A stretch of DNA of 34,367 bases from Lentisphaerae bacterium ADurb.Bin082 (GTDB lineage: Bacteria; Verrucomicrobiota; Lentisphaeria; Oligosphaerales; Oligosphaeraceae), in NCBI GenBank assembly GCA_002070945.1, contig MWEG01000045.1:1-34367 (forward strand). The letters are read 5' to 3'. The first letter of the stretch is position 1. Each line of letters starts with the position of its first letter. Of this stretch, positions 24,459-33,496 are shown piece after piece. The notes under the pieces are model-generated. The model had not been told where the DNA came from, did not search any database, and was given only the letters and a program-made list of their open reading frames with translations. Both the position numbers and the translations under genes were made by a program.

Positions 24459-24546
24459 TGAACCACATACGACTGCGAGTGCGCGTCATAAGATTTCGCC
24501 CATCGGCAAAAAATCACAATTGCGCACTAATTATCGTTATATTTGC

Positions 24547-24574
24547 TTGATTATGCGCGAATGTGGGCTATATT
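24547..24574 (+). promoter_or_regulatory. Sigma-70-type promoter for the DeoR-dehydrogenase operon
   Basis: TTGATT (24547-24552), 16-bp spacer, TATATT (24569-24574). Predicted start near 24581. Confidence 0.55.
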
Positions 24575-24576
24575 CA

Positions 24577-24604
24577 ATCAAAATCAATCAACAATGGTTT
24601 TGAT
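24577..24604. promoter_or_regulatory. Candidate operator overlapping the transcription start
   Basis: ATCAAAA (24577-24583) and TTTTGAT (24598-24604) form an inverted repeat with a 14-bp centre immediately after the -10 box. Its position suits repression by the DeoR-type protein encoded just downstream. Function is inferred. Confidence 0.45.
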
Positions 24605-24625
24605 GTGCGCAAGAGAGTCCTCCCC

Positions 24626-25414
24626 ATGGCAAGTGCTGGCCATCGTATGTTGACAGCGGAACGCGAGCAGCGTATTATGCAGCTGCTGCGCGATTCCGAT
24701 GTTTTGACGGTTGGCGCCTTGAGCGAGGCGTTGGAAGTTTCGGAAGCGACGATTCGCCGCGATTTGCAGGGCATGCATGAACGCGGCCTGTTGGAGCGCG
24801 TGCATGGGGGCGCGGCGTTCAAGCCAGACGCTATGCCAGAACCGCTGTTTGCTGACAAGCAAGAGCAGTTCACCGAGGCCAAGCAGCAGATCGCTGCTGC
24901 GGCTTTGGCCATGATTCGCGACTATGACACGATTTTTCTGGATGGCGGCAGCACAGTATTGAAGCTGGCTCAGCTGTTGGAGAGCCGCCGTCATCTTACC
25001 GTGGTGACCAATTCGCTGATGGCGGCCGCGCAGCTGATGGAAAGCGGCCATCACCTGATCCTGTGCGGCGGCGAATTCAGGGCGCTCAGCCGGACCCTGG
25101 TCGGGCCGTTGTCAAAGCCGATTTTGGAGAGCATAGCGGTTGACAAGGCGTTCATGGGCACGATCGGCTTTACGCTGAGCGACGGCATGAGTACGACCGA
25201 CGCCAACGAGGCGTTCACCAAAGAGCAGGTGATGCGCCGGGCCAAGCAGGTGATTCTGTTGGCTGACCACAGCAAGTTTGGAACGCGGTCGCTGGTTCGC
25301 TGCCAGTTGGATCGCCCCCTTGACGTATTGATTACGAACGCTATAGATGACAAGCTGCGCCAGGCTCTTGCTGACCAGGGCACAGAGGTGATCGTCAGCG
25401 ACGGTTCATGTTGA
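24626..25414 (+). CDS. DeoR/GlpR-family transcriptional regulator
   Basis: The 262-residue repressor has a DeoR winged helix (LTVGALSEALEVSEATIRRDLQGMHERGLLERVHGG without gaps, in the first 70 residues). The sensor domain follows, with the isomerase-like phosphosugar loop FLDGGSTVLKLA, NSLMAAAQL, DGMSTTDANEA and VILLADHSKFG. Such proteins normally respond to a phosphorylated sugar or intermediate. I chose the ATG at 24626 (MASAGHRMLTAERE) because a GTG at 24563 would lie upstream of the predicted transcription start; ATG 24647 is also possible. It is the first gene of the cluster, 50 bp before the E2 gene, so it probably regulates the dehydrogenase operon and itself through the dyad at 24577-24604. 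Confidence 0.88.
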   Translation: MASAGHRMLTAEREQRIMQLLRDSDVLTVGALSEALEVSEATIRRDLQGMHERGLLERVHGGAAFKPDAMPEPLFADKQEQFTEAKQQIAAAALAMIRDYDTIFLDGGSTVLKLAQLLESRRHLTVVTNSLMAAAQLMESGHHLILCGGEFRALSRTLVGPLSKPILESIAVDKAFMGTIGFTLSDGMSTTDANEAFTKEQVMRRAKQVILLADHSKFGTRSLVRCQLDRPLDVLITNAIDDKLRQALADQGTEVIVSDGSC

Positions 25415-25464
25415 TTTAAGGCAATGTTGTTTCGTTGGCTCAAACAAGACATTAGGAGAAAGAT

Positions 25465-26856
25465 ATGGCGAACGCGGTTGTGATGCCCAAGGCCGGTAAT
25501 ACGGTTGAGGAATGCCTGCTGTCAAAATGGCGGGTCAAAGTCGGCGATGTCGTGAAGACCGGCGATATCATTTGCGATATTGAGACGGATAAGTCGGCGA
25601 TTGAAGTCGAATCGACGGGCGACGGCACCGTCCTGGCCTTGTTCTGGAACGAGGGCGACCTGGTTCCAGTTCTTCAGAATATCATGGCCTTGGGCAATCC
25701 CGGAGAAGATGTCTCCGCGTTCGCCCCTGACGGCGCAGCCACTGCCGCGCCTGCCGAGGCCGCTCCCGCAGCAGCAGCGCCAGCCGCTGCGCCAGCAGCG
25801 GTCGCGCCCGCAGCACCAGCGGCAGCCAGCGGCGCTGACAATGCACCGATGAGCCCGCGCGCCCGGAAATTCGTTGCTGAGCATCCCTTTGTCGTGCCGG
25901 CGCTGGCCGGCTCTGGCGCCGGTGGGCGGATCATGGAGAAGGATGTCGCTGCGGCGTATCAGTCAGCGGCGCGCCTCAGCCCGGTCGCGGCCGCCATGCA
26001 GGCGGCTGGGGTTGCGGCCCCGGCCGCTGGGACTGGCGTCGGCGGCATGATCCTCGGCGCTGACATGGGCAAGGCCGCGCCTGCCGCTCCCGCGGCTGCT
26101 GCGGCACCTGCTCCCACTGCTCCTGCGGCTGCCCCGGCTTCTGATTCGGTTGTCGATGTCATCACCGAGAAGCCATTCCCGCATATTCGGAAGATCATTG
26201 CCAAGCGCCTGCATGAGTCGTTGAACTCCATGGCTCAATACACGTTGAATGCGGAAGCTGACGTGACCGGCCTGCTGGCGCTGCGGCAGCGGATCAAGGA
26301 CGGCGCGGAAAACTTGGGTTTGGCCAACATCAACATCGGCGACATGGTCATGTTTGCGGTCATCAAGGCGTTGCAGAAGCATCCCGAGTTCAACGCCGAG
26401 TTCAGCGACAACGTGCTGCGCATGCATTCCTCAATCAACATGGGCTTTGCCTGTGACACACCACGTGGGCTGATGGTGCCTGTTCTGCATAACGCCCAGA
26501 CTTTGAGCCTGGCAGAAATGGCGAAGACCGTGAAGAGCATGGCCAAGCAGGCGAACGACGGCAACATCAATCCTGATTTGTTGACCGGCGCCACGTTCAC
26601 GGTCACCAACCTGGGTGCCCTGGGCATCACTACCTTTACGCCAGTTATCAGCGCACCGCAAGTCGCTATTCTGGGCGTTTGCAAGACGCTCCTGCGACCA
26701 GTCCGGGATAGCAAGGGCGCTGTCGAATACCGTGATTTTATTCAGTTCTCCCTGACCATGAACCACATGGTTCTCGACGGGGCACCCGGCGCCCGCTTCC
26801 TGCAAACCATTAAGAATATAGTCGAGAACTTCGACTTGATCTGCATTGCCGGCTAA
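25465..26856 (+). CDS. Dihydrolipoamide acyltransferase, E2 of a 2-oxoacid dehydrogenase
   Basis: The 463-residue E2 core protein accepts the acyl group from E1 on a swinging lipoyl arm and passes it to CoA. Domains in order: lipoyl domain with Lys43 in ETDKSAIEVES; an Ala/Pro-rich linker (~95-125); a peripheral-subunit-binding domain starting MSPRARKFVAEHPF and ending GGRIMEKDV; a second Ala/Pro linker (~205-235); and the catalytic domain with FTVTNLGALGI and the active site HMVLDG (His434, Asp438). Only one lipoyl domain is present. AGGAGA lies 6 bases before the ATG. The E1 partner looks like a pyruvate or acetoin type, so acetyl transfer is likely but not proven. Confidence 0.92.
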   Translation: MANAVVMPKAGNTVEECLLSKWRVKVGDVVKTGDIICDIETDKSAIEVESTGDGTVLALFWNEGDLVPVLQNIMALGNPGEDVSAFAPDGAATAAPAEAAPAAAAPAAAPAAVAPAAPAAASGADNAPMSPRARKFVAEHPFVVPALAGSGAGGRIMEKDVAAAYQSAARLSPVAAAMQAAGVAAPAAGTGVGGMILGADMGKAAPAAPAAAAAPAPTAPAAAPASDSVVDVITEKPFPHIRKIIAKRLHESLNSMAQYTLNAEADVTGLLALRQRIKDGAENLGLANINIGDMVMFAVIKALQKHPEFNAEFSDNVLRMHSSINMGFACDTPRGLMVPVLHNAQTLSLAEMAKTVKSMAKQANDGNINPDLLTGATFTVTNLGALGITTFTPVISAPQVAILGVCKTLLRPVRDSKGAVEYRDFIQFSLTMNHMVLDGAPGARFLQTIKNIVENFDLICIAG

Positions 26857-26940
26857 AGTCCGGAGGCATGGTTGAGACATGGCCGGTTAGACCGGTCGCA
26901 CCATTTCGTCAACACGTCGATGGAAAGTCAAGGTAACATC

Positions 26941-28284
26941 ATGTACGATTTGATTGTCATTGGAGCAGGCCCCGGTGGATACGAGGCGGCGGCTTACGCT
27001 GCCAAGTTGGGCCGCAAAGTCGCATTGTTTGAAAAGACTGAATTAGGCGGAACCTGCCTGAATGTCGGCTGTATTCCGACCAAGACGCTGTTGCGTTCAG
27101 CACGGGCGCTGGAAGATTGCCGCGCGGCAGCGCAGTATGGCGTGACGGTGGGGGCGGCCGCCTTTGATATGGCGGCAGTGCAAGCCCGCAAGCAGCAGGT
27201 GGTTGCCATGCTGATCAAAGGCGTGACCGGCATGCTTAAGCGCGCTGGCGTCGATGTAATCAAGGCTGAAGCCAAGCTGGCCGGCCGAGGCAAAGTCGTG
27301 GCGGGGGGCAAGGAATACGAAGCCGCCAATATCCTGGTGGCCACTGGCTCCGTGCCAGCAGCCCCGCCGATTCCCGGCTTGCGTGACAACCCCGGCGTCC
27401 TGGATTCGACCGGCATCCTCGAACTTGACGCGGTGCCGGAAAGCCTGGTCGTCATTGGCGGAGGCGTCATCGGACTCGAATTCGCGTCGTTTTTCGCCAC
27501 GGTGGGCACTAAGGTCACGGTCGTTGAAATGCTGCCGAAAATCGCGCCTGTTGTCGATGAGGAAATTGGCAAGAAGCTGATGGGCGAACTCAAGAAGGCC
27601 GGCGTGGTGTTCCATTTATCGTGCAAAGTCGTCCGCATCGAAGATAAGACGTTGGTCTATGCGACTCCGGAAGGCAAGGAAGAGAGCGTCACCGGCACCT
27701 GGATTCTCAATGCGACCGGCCGCAGCCCAGTCCTGAAGGGAATTGGCCTGGAAGAGGCCGGGGTCGACTTTGACCGGCGCGGCGTCAAGGCTGACGAGTT
27801 TGGCAAGACGAACGTGCCCGGCATCTGGGCTTGCGGCGATGTCACTGGCCGCTGCTTGCTGGCGCACGCCGCCACCCGGGAAGGAATTGTCGCGGTCAAT
27901 AACATGTTCGGGATTCCGGACCGGCTGCGCTACAGCGCCATCCCCTCGGTGATTTATACGCATCCAGAGGTCGCCCAGGTCGGCGCGACTGAGGACGACC
28001 TGAAGGCGCGCGGCGTCGCCTATCGCAAGGCAGTCATGCCGATGGCGGTAGCCGGTCGTTTTGTGGTTGAGAACGCCGGCCAGTCCGGCACGGTCAAAGT
28101 CCTGGTGAGCGAGAAGCATGGCCAGGTTCTCGGAGTGCATATCATCGGCGGTTGCTGTGGTGAATTCATCGCATCGGCAGCGGCTATGGTTGAGATGGAA
28201 CTGCGGGTGGAAGATGTCCGCCAAATCGTGTTCCCGCATCCGACGACGTCAGAAGCACTGAAGGAAACGATTCTGCACGCATAA
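26941..28284 (+). CDS. lpdA: Dihydrolipoamide dehydrogenase (E3)
   Basis: The 447-residue flavoprotein reoxidises the E2-bound dihydrolipoamide with NAD+. It has the FAD motif VIGAGPGGYEAA (residues 6-17), redox-active Cys39/Cys44 in GGTCLNVGCIPTK, the NAD-binding VIGGGVIGLEFA, the second FAD motif GIWACGDVTG, and the C-terminal base His433-Glu438 in HPTTSE. I start at the ATG at 26941, preceded by CAAGGTAAC; the frame extends 23 codons upstream, but those residues are not family-like. There is no N-terminal lipoyl fusion. It lies 84 bp after E2 and 63 bp before E1 in the same operon. Confidence 0.95.
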   Translation: MYDLIVIGAGPGGYEAAAYAAKLGRKVALFEKTELGGTCLNVGCIPTKTLLRSARALEDCRAAAQYGVTVGAAAFDMAAVQARKQQVVAMLIKGVTGMLKRAGVDVIKAEAKLAGRGKVVAGGKEYEAANILVATGSVPAAPPIPGLRDNPGVLDSTGILELDAVPESLVVIGGGVIGLEFASFFATVGTKVTVVEMLPKIAPVVDEEIGKKLMGELKKAGVVFHLSCKVVRIEDKTLVYATPEGKEESVTGTWILNATGRSPVLKGIGLEEAGVDFDRRGVKADEFGKTNVPGIWACGDVTGRCLLAHAATREGIVAVNNMFGIPDRLRYSAIPSVIYTHPEVAQVGATEDDLKARGVAYRKAVMPMAVAGRFVVENAGQSGTVKVLVSEKHGQVLGVHIIGGCCGEFIASAAAMVEMELRVEDVRQIVFPHPTTSEALKETILHA

Positions 28285-28347
28285 ATCCGGTTAAAGACGA
28301 TTTTCTGGTCTAAGATAGCAAGCATTGCAAGTCAAAGGAGTCTTTTC

Positions 28348-30807
28348 ATGACGAAGAAGTTGGAAATTTATCCCGAGGAACTGTTCAAGAAGGGACAGAT
28401 TGACTTTACGCCGATTCCGGTCTGCGCGTACAGCAAGACCTTGGCGGAAGAGAAGAAACTGTACAGCAAGGACGAGTTCGTCACCATCTTTCATGACATG
28501 ATGGTGTTGCGGACGTTTGAGACGATCATCAACGAGATTAAGCTCAAGGGCGAATACCAGGGCGTCAAGTATAACCACGCCGGGCCGGCTCACCTCTCCC
28601 TGGGCCAGGAATGCGCGGCAGTCGGGCAAGCCTACAGCCTGGATGTGAATGACCTTATCTTTGGCTCCCACCGCAGCCACAGCGAAATCCTTGCCAAAGG
28701 ACTGTCAGCTATCCGTAAACTCGATGACGCTGTCCTCGAAAAGACGATGCGCGAATTCTTTGGCGGGGCGACGCTGAAGGTCGTGGAAAAGAATTTCTCT
28801 GGCAGCATCAAGGATTTGGCCCGGCATTTTTTGATTTACGGCGCCTACGCTGAGATTTTTGCTCGGGTGACCGGTTTTAACAAGGGCTGGGGCGGTTCCA
28901 TGCATGCGTTTTTCACGCCGTTCGGGATTTATCCCAACAACGCCATTGTCGGCGGCTCCGGTTCAGTTTCCCCAGGTGCCGCGCTGTTCAAGCGGGTGAA
29001 CCGCCAGGGCGGCATCGTTGTCTGCAATATTGGCGATGCGTCATTCGGCTGCGGTCCGGTCTGGGAAGGCTTGATGTTCTCGGCGATGGCGCAGTATCGG
29101 ACGTTGTGGGACCAGGAGCTCGGAGGCGGTCTGCCGCTGCTGGTGAACTGCTTTAACAACCAGTATGGCATGGGCGGCCAGACCAATGGCGAGACCATGG
29201 GCTATGAATTCATGGCGCGGATTGGCGCTGGCGTCAATCCAGACCAGATGCATGCGGAGCGCGTCAACGGCTATGACCCGCTGGCAGTCATTGACGCGGT
29301 CAAGCGCAAGAAAGAGATTCTGCTGGCTGGTCGCGGCCCGGTTCTGCTTGACGTAGTCACCTATCGCATCAGCGGCCACTCGCCCTCGGATGCGTCCAGC
29401 TACCGAACCAAGGAGGAACTCGACCGCTGGATCGCGGCTGACGCCATCCCGGCCTACGCCAAGAAGCTCGTCAGCGGCAAAATCGCCACCCAGGCCGAGC
29501 TGGACAAAATCCAGAGCGGGGTGGAAGGACTTGTCTTTGACATGTTCAAGCTCGCCATTGACCCGGAAATTTCGCCATACGAACCCATGGACTCGCTCTT
29601 TATCGAGACCGTGACCTTCTCCAACCAGAAAGTCGAGAAATTCTGTGACCGTGAGCCGGAATTCTTGCAGAAACTGGAAGACAATGAGCAGTACAAGCGG
29701 ATCATGGCCAAGGTGCGTTTCGCTGGCGCTGACGGCAAGGCCGTTCCGGCCATGAAGCAGTACAACTTCAACGACGCTGTGTTTGAGGCGATGGTGCATC
29801 GGTATAGCATCGACCCGACTATGGTTGCCTTTGGCGAAGAAAACCGCGATTGGGGCGGCGCTTTTGCCTGCTATCGCGGCCTGACCGAGCTTCTGCCGTA
29901 TCACCGTCTGTTCAATTCGCCGATTTCCGAGGCCGCGATTGTCGGCGCGGCAGTCGGCTATGCGATGGCTGGCGGCCGGGCTGTGGCCGAGCTGATGTAC
30001 TGCGACTTCCTGGGCCGGGCTGGCGACGAAGTTTTCAACCAGCTGTCGAAGTGGCAGGCGATGTCCGGCGGCATTCTGAAAATGCCGGTGGTGCTGCGTA
30101 TTTCGGTCGGCTTCAAGTACGGCGCTCAACATTCGCAAGACTGGTCAGCGCTGGTGAACCATATTCCGGGCCTGAAGGTGGTCTATCCGGTCACTCCGTA
30201 TGACGCCAAAGGTCTGCTGAACACGGCCTTGGCCGGAACTGACCCAGTGATTTTCCTGGAAAGCCAGCAGCTGTACGGCAAGGGCGAGCGCTTCCATACT
30301 GAGGGCGTGCCGGTCGGCTACTACGAGATTCCGATTGGCGAGCCGGACGTCAAGCGCGTCGGCAAAGACTTGACCATGATCACGTTCGGGCCGTCGCTAT
30401 TCAAGGCTTTGGACGCCGCCGACGTTCTGGCGGCGAAGCATGGCCTGGAAGCGGAAGTCATCGACTTGCGTTCGGTCAATCCGCTGGATTACGCCAAGCT
30501 GGTGGAATCAATCAAGAAGACAGGCAAGGTCGTGTTGGTCAACGAGGCGGTCGAGCGCGGCAACGTGATGCACAATATCGCGGCCAACTTGACGCAGCTC
30601 TGCTTTGATTATCTTGACGCGCCGCCGGTCGTGATCGGCGCCCGCAATTGGGTCAGCCCGGCGGCCGAGCTGGAAAGCAAGTACTTCCCGCAGGTGAGCT
30701 GGATTCTTGATTCGATCCACGAGCGCATCATGCCCCTCGCAGGCTATACGCCGGAAACCAACCGCACACTCGGTGAACTGAGCCGCACCAGCCGCCTGGG
30801 CGTCTAA
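28348..30807 (+). CDS. Fused alpha-beta E1 of a thiamine-dependent 2-oxoacid dehydrogenase
   Basis: The 819-residue protein joins both E1 subunits. The alpha half (~1-400) has [42 protein letters not shown] and the thiamine-diphosphate signature GDASFG (Asp230) to NNQYGMGG (270-277). The beta half (~469-819) has [12 protein letters not shown] with the conserved Glu, [21 protein letters not shown] split across it, [13 protein letters not shown], and the C-terminal GARNW region. Separate subunits are usual for this E1 class; fused forms occur in Bacteroidetes- and Chlamydia-like lineages. GDA replaces the common GDG, and the distance to NN is longer than usual because of a [11 protein letters not shown] segment. 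GGAG stands 7 bases before the ATG. Substrate could be pyruvate, acetoin or a branched-chain 2-oxoacid. Confidence 0.9.
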   Translation: MTKKLEIYPEELFKKGQIDFTPIPVCAYSKTLAEEKKLYSKDEFVTIFHDMMVLRTFETIINEIKLKGEYQGVKYNHAGPAHLSLGQECAAVGQAYSLDVNDLIFGSHRSHSEILAKGLSAIRKLDDAVLEKTMREFFGGATLKVVEKNFSGSIKDLARHFLIYGAYAEIFARVTGFNKGWGGSMHAFFTPFGIYPNNAIVGGSGSVSPGAALFKRVNRQGGIVVCNIGDASFGCGPVWEGLMFSAMAQYRTLWDQELGGGLPLLVNCFNNQYGMGGQTNGETMGYEFMARIGAGVNPDQMHAERVNGYDPLAVIDAVKRKKEILLAGRGPVLLDVVTYRISGHSPSDASSYRTKEELDRWIAADAIPAYAKKLVSGKIATQAELDKIQSGVEGLVFDMFKLAIDPEISPYEPMDSLFIETVTFSNQKVEKFCDREPEFLQKLEDNEQYKRIMAKVRFAGADGKAVPAMKQYNFNDAVFEAMVHRYSIDPTMVAFGEENRDWGGAFACYRGLTELLPYHRLFNSPISEAAIVGAAVGYAMAGGRAVAELMYCDFLGRAGDEVFNQLSKWQAMSGGILKMPVVLRISVGFKYGAQHSQDWSALVNHIPGLKVVYPVTPYDAKGLLNTALAGTDPVIFLESQQLYGKGERFHTEGVPVGYYEIPIGEPDVKRVGKDLTMITFGPSLFKALDAADVLAAKHGLEAEVIDLRSVNPLDYAKLVESIKKTGKVVLVNEAVERGNVMHNIAANLTQLCFDYLDAPPVVIGARNWVSPAAELESKYFPQVSWILDSIHERIMPLAGYTPETNRTLGELSRTSRLGV

Positions 30808-30835
30808 AACGAGGCCGGCATTCGTAGTTGCCAAT

Positions 30836-30877
30836 AAGGCGCTTCCGTACGTCAAACGCACGGAAGCGCCTTTTTTT
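30836..30877 (+). terminator. Intrinsic terminator of the dehydrogenase operon
   Basis: A 12-bp perfect stem AGGCGCTTCCGT/ACGGAAGCGCCT with an 11-base loop is followed by seven T. Confidence 0.93.
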
Positions 30878-30878
30878 A

Positions 30879-31048
30879 GGGGCGAGGGGTAGAATGCTGA
30901 ATGCAGAATGCTGAATGCTGAATGCTGAATGCTGAATGTTGAATGCAGAATGCAGAATGCTGAATGCTGAATGCTGAATGCTGAATGCTGAGGCGCATTT
31001 CATAATTCATAATTCATAATTCATAATTCGTTAGGGGCGAGGGGCGAA
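30879..31048. repeat. Composite heptamer tandem repeat, copy 2
   Basis: Order: GGGGCGAGGGG, then about 14 units of GAATGCT (with GAATGCA and GAATGTT variants) to 30989, the 13-mer GAGGCGCATTTCA (30990-31002), four TAATTCA units, and finally GGGGCGAGGGGCGA (31035-31048). Every component is 7 bp long. The reading frame that runs through it on the minus strand gives only a repetitive HSAFSI peptide and is not a gene. It starts directly behind the operon terminator. The remaining bases to 31128 hold nothing recognisable. Confidence 0.9.
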
Positions 31049-31128
31049 CTGAGATAAAGCGGTTGACGGCTCGCAGCCAGCAGTTCCGCGAAAAAGCCGA
31101 TTTTTCCGAAAATTTATGATTTCTTTGC

Positions 31129-31157
31129 TTGACTTACAGGAGCAATCATGATATAAT
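31129..31157 (+). promoter_or_regulatory. Consensus sigma-70 promoter for the LacI-family gene
   Basis: TTGACT (31129-31134), 17-bp spacer, TATAAT (31152-31157). The leader is about 117 bases. GTAGGCATTT occurs at 31158-31167, right after the -10, and again at about 31246-31255, and could be a regulatory direct repeat. Confidence 0.85.
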
Positions 31158-31280
31158 GTAGGCATTTGATAGCTCGTGTAAACCCTATTTGCTGCGGTTT
31201 GGCATCATTTGTAGTTCGGCGCTAGCATTATCGCCCTACATGGTAGGCATTTAAGTGATTATGGCCTTGAGGTTTATGCT

Positions 31281-32384
31281 ATGATAACGATGAAAGAGAT
31301 AGCCCGTCGAGTCGGTGTGTCTCGTCAGGCTGTGTCTGCGGTGTTCAACGACAGCAGCAACTGTCGCGTCTCACCGGCGACTCGTGAGCGGATCTTGGCG
31401 GTTGCGCAGGAGTTGAATTACGTTTCGAACAGCGCTGCTCGGAGCCTCAAGGGCGCGGCGACCAAGACGATCGGGATCATTGGTCCGCTGTTGGATTTCG
31501 GCGTCACTGCGGCTGTGAATATGGAAATCACGAAGATGCTGCTTCAACGCGGCTACAATATGCTGTACAATGAGTGCAAATTTCGTGGTTGTGGAGAGAT
31601 TGACGGGCTGTTGCAGCTGTTGGCGCGTGGCGTGGACGGCGTCATTTTTATCCAATACTACGATCTTGAGAAAATCCGGCAGGTCAAGCAAACTGTCCCG
31701 TACGTTTTTTTAGGGGACGATGGCCGGGCTGACCTGGCCTCGGACATCAGGGTTGACTTGGAACATGGCGGCTATCTGGCCACTCGGCATCTTCTTGATC
31801 ACGGCCATCGGAAAGTGTCGCTGATGGTAGTTCTCCCGCAAGAGCGCGGGCACCTTCGTTCGGTCGGTTGGCAGAAGGCGCACCAGGAGGCCGGGGTTTC
31901 GGTTGATGACGATGACATTTTGGTGTTGCACCAGTATGGCGGCCATGTTGACGCCATGCTGGCGGAGTTGAAGCGTCGCGAGGTCACGGCGGTCTTCACC
32001 TCCAATGATTATATCGGCGCCAAGTTGATTAAGGTGCTGCCCCAGCATGGGATTCAGGTCCCGCAGGACATAGCGGTCGTCGGCGCGGATGGACGAACGT
32101 TTGCGGAGTACGTTTCACCTTCCTTGGCAACGATTTTGAGTCCGGTGTGTTCCCGCGCCGAACTGACTGTCCAGCTGCTGATGGAGCGCATCGAGCGCAA
32201 GGAGCTGCATTCGGCGCCGGCCGGGCATTTGATCAGGCCGCGCTTTTACCCAGGGGAAAGCTGCGGGTGCGCGGCCAGGCTCATTGACCGGATGTTCCGT
32301 ATCAATACCTTCAGCACGATAGAAAAAGACGCTATGGTGAACTTTGGCGTAGATGTACTCGCCGACAGCGGTGAAGAAGTGTGA
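31281..32384 (+). CDS. LacI-family transcriptional regulator
   Basis: The 367-residue regulator has the LacI helix-turn-helix and hinge at the N-terminus (MKEIARRVGVSRQAVSAVFN, then RVSPATRERILAVAQELNYVSNSAARSLKG), followed by a two-lobed sugar-binding domain (TIGIIGPLLDFG, GVDGVIFIQY, AVFTSNDYIGAKLI, IAVVGADG). The C-terminus carries PGESCGCAARL, then about 30 extra residues. GAGG lies 9 bases before the ATG. It is followed after 120 bp by a prepilin-type gene on the same strand, repeating the regulator-prepilin pairing seen at 19911-21859. The effector is probably a sugar; target genes other than the prepilin are not visible. Confidence 0.92.
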   Translation: MITMKEIARRVGVSRQAVSAVFNDSSNCRVSPATRERILAVAQELNYVSNSAARSLKGAATKTIGIIGPLLDFGVTAAVNMEITKMLLQRGYNMLYNECKFRGCGEIDGLLQLLARGVDGVIFIQYYDLEKIRQVKQTVPYVFLGDDGRADLASDIRVDLEHGGYLATRHLLDHGHRKVSLMVVLPQERGHLRSVGWQKAHQEAGVSVDDDDILVLHQYGGHVDAMLAELKRREVTAVFTSNDYIGAKLIKVLPQHGIQVPQDIAVVGADGRTFAEYVSPSLATILSPVCSRAELTVQLLMERIERKELHSAPAGHLIRPRFYPGESCGCAARLIDRMFRINTFSTIEKDAMVNFGVDVLADSGEEV

Positions 32385-32427
32385 ATCACGCGCCCAACGG
32401 CTGCCATAGCCACGAAAAGGCTGGTTT

Positions 32428-32456
32428 TTGCTTGAAAATGATGCCCTTAATTTAGA
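32428..32456 (+). promoter_or_regulatory. Possible promoter for the 32505-33194 prepilin gene
   Basis: TTGCTT (32428-32433), 17-bp spacer, TTTAGA (32451-32456). The -10 is poor. A weak AGCC/GGCT hairpin with TTTTT just upstream (about 32408-32429) could end the LacI transcript. Confidence 0.35.
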
Positions 32457-32504
32457 AATAAGTTCGGTTTTCCCTCAAGTACCATTCAACAAGGAGAAGA
32501 GCAG

Positions 32505-33194
32505 ATGCGGAAGCTACTAGTTTTCACCCTGATCGAGCTTTTAGTCGTCATCGCGATTATTGCGATTTTGGCATCGATGCTGTTGCCGGCGCTGTCCAAG
32601 GCGCGGGAGAAGGCCAGGACGATATCCTGCCTCAACAACCACAAGCAGACGGCGCTGTCGCTGCTGATTTACACTGGCGACAGCGAGGATTTCCTGCCGG
32701 TCTATAACCTGACCTGGTCGATGACGTTGCTCAACAATTCGTATCTCTCCTCGGTTGAGGAGCTGTTCTGTCCGGTGCTGTCGGCGCAAAATCTCGGCGC
32801 CAAGACTGGCCAATACTCAACCTGGCAGAGTCTCTACTGCTATCATGGCATCGGCATCAACAGCAACATCACCGGCGTCTACACCGCCAACCGCACCCTG
32901 AAAATATCGCGCGCCACGAAACCGGCTAATCTCTACCTGGTCATGGATTCCCTGGCTAACCTGACCACGGCCTGGAACAACGGCCTCGGAATGTACTATG
33001 TCCATTCTCTGGGCACCTGCACGGCGCAAATCCCGCATCCGCGGCATTCAATCAATGGCATCAACATGGCGTATGTCGATGGCCACGCCGAGACGATCAA
33101 GTGCACCTTCGCCTCCTGGGGAACCTATCCGAACAACCCCTACGGCACCCTCGGCTGGCAAGGCTACAGCTGGAATAACGGAACCATCCACTGA
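32505..33194 (+). CDS. Prepilin-type secreted protein next to LacI regulator
   Basis: The 229-residue protein has a very short leader (MRKLLV) before [17 protein letters not shown], then [21 protein letters not shown], a globular domain, and the C-terminal [15 protein letters not shown] form of the DUF1559-like H...DGH motif. AAGGAG is 8 bases before the ATG. Val occupies the position before the expected cleavage site. The C-terminal tail is rich in Gly, Asn, Tyr and Trp ([14 protein letters not shown]), which could suit carbohydrate binding. The gene follows the LacI-type regulator and ends before a strong terminator. Confidence 0.87.
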   Translation: MRKLLVFTLIELLVVIAIIAILASMLLPALSKAREKARTISCLNNHKQTALSLLIYTGDSEDFLPVYNLTWSMTLLNNSYLSSVEELFCPVLSAQNLGAKTGQYSTWQSLYCYHGIGINSNITGVYTANRTLKISRATKPANLYLVMDSLANLTTAWNNGLGMYYVHSLGTCTAQIPHPRHSINGINMAYVDGHAETIKCTFASWGTYPNNPYGTLGWQGYSWNNGTIH

Positions 33195-33226
33195 GGAAGC
33201 GGCTTAAACTGCCAGAGTCTGCTCGG

Positions 33227-33281
33227 AAAAACTGAAAGCGCAACCGCAGAATACCAAGCCTGGTTGCGCTTTCAGTTTTTT
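33227..33281 (+). terminator. Intrinsic terminator of the prepilin gene
   Basis: A long perfect stem (18 bp counting the flanking A/T pairs; core ACTGAAAGCGCAACC/GGTTGCGCTTTCAGT) is followed by a T-run ending near 33281. Confidence 0.92.
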
Positions 33282-33439
33282 ACCGCATGCCGCCGAAACC
33301 ACTCCCCTGAAGTCGACCGCTGACAACGACAGAAGCGCTGGCAGCGGAAACATCTCAGCCCTGGGCAAGAACGCAACGTGCTTGCCTCGCGCGGATATTA
33401 ACGTCCCTTGGGGAGGTGCCGGTACATCCGCCCCTCCAC

Positions 33440-33484
33440 AAAAAAACCTCCGCAAGGCGAATTATGCCATGCGGAGGCTTTTTT
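33440..33484. terminator. Bidirectional terminator between convergent prepilin genes
   Basis: CCTCCGCAAGGC and GCCATGCGGAGG form a stem with one mismatch, with seven A on the left and six T on the right, so it can act on both strands. It stands directly behind the 33497-34171 gene. The region from 33282 to 33439 shows nothing else. Confidence 0.88.
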
Positions 33485-33496
33485 GCGGACTTGCGA

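Noticed and set aside
24420..24490. tRNA-like text GGTTTGAACC
   Set aside because: No acceptor, D or anticodon stems can be drawn around it; it belongs to the inverted-repeat patch.
30728..31003. Minus-strand open frame with repeated HSAFSI/QHSAFS peptide
   Set aside because: It is a translation of the heptamer tandem repeat and of the antisense of the E1 gene end; there is no ribosome-binding site.
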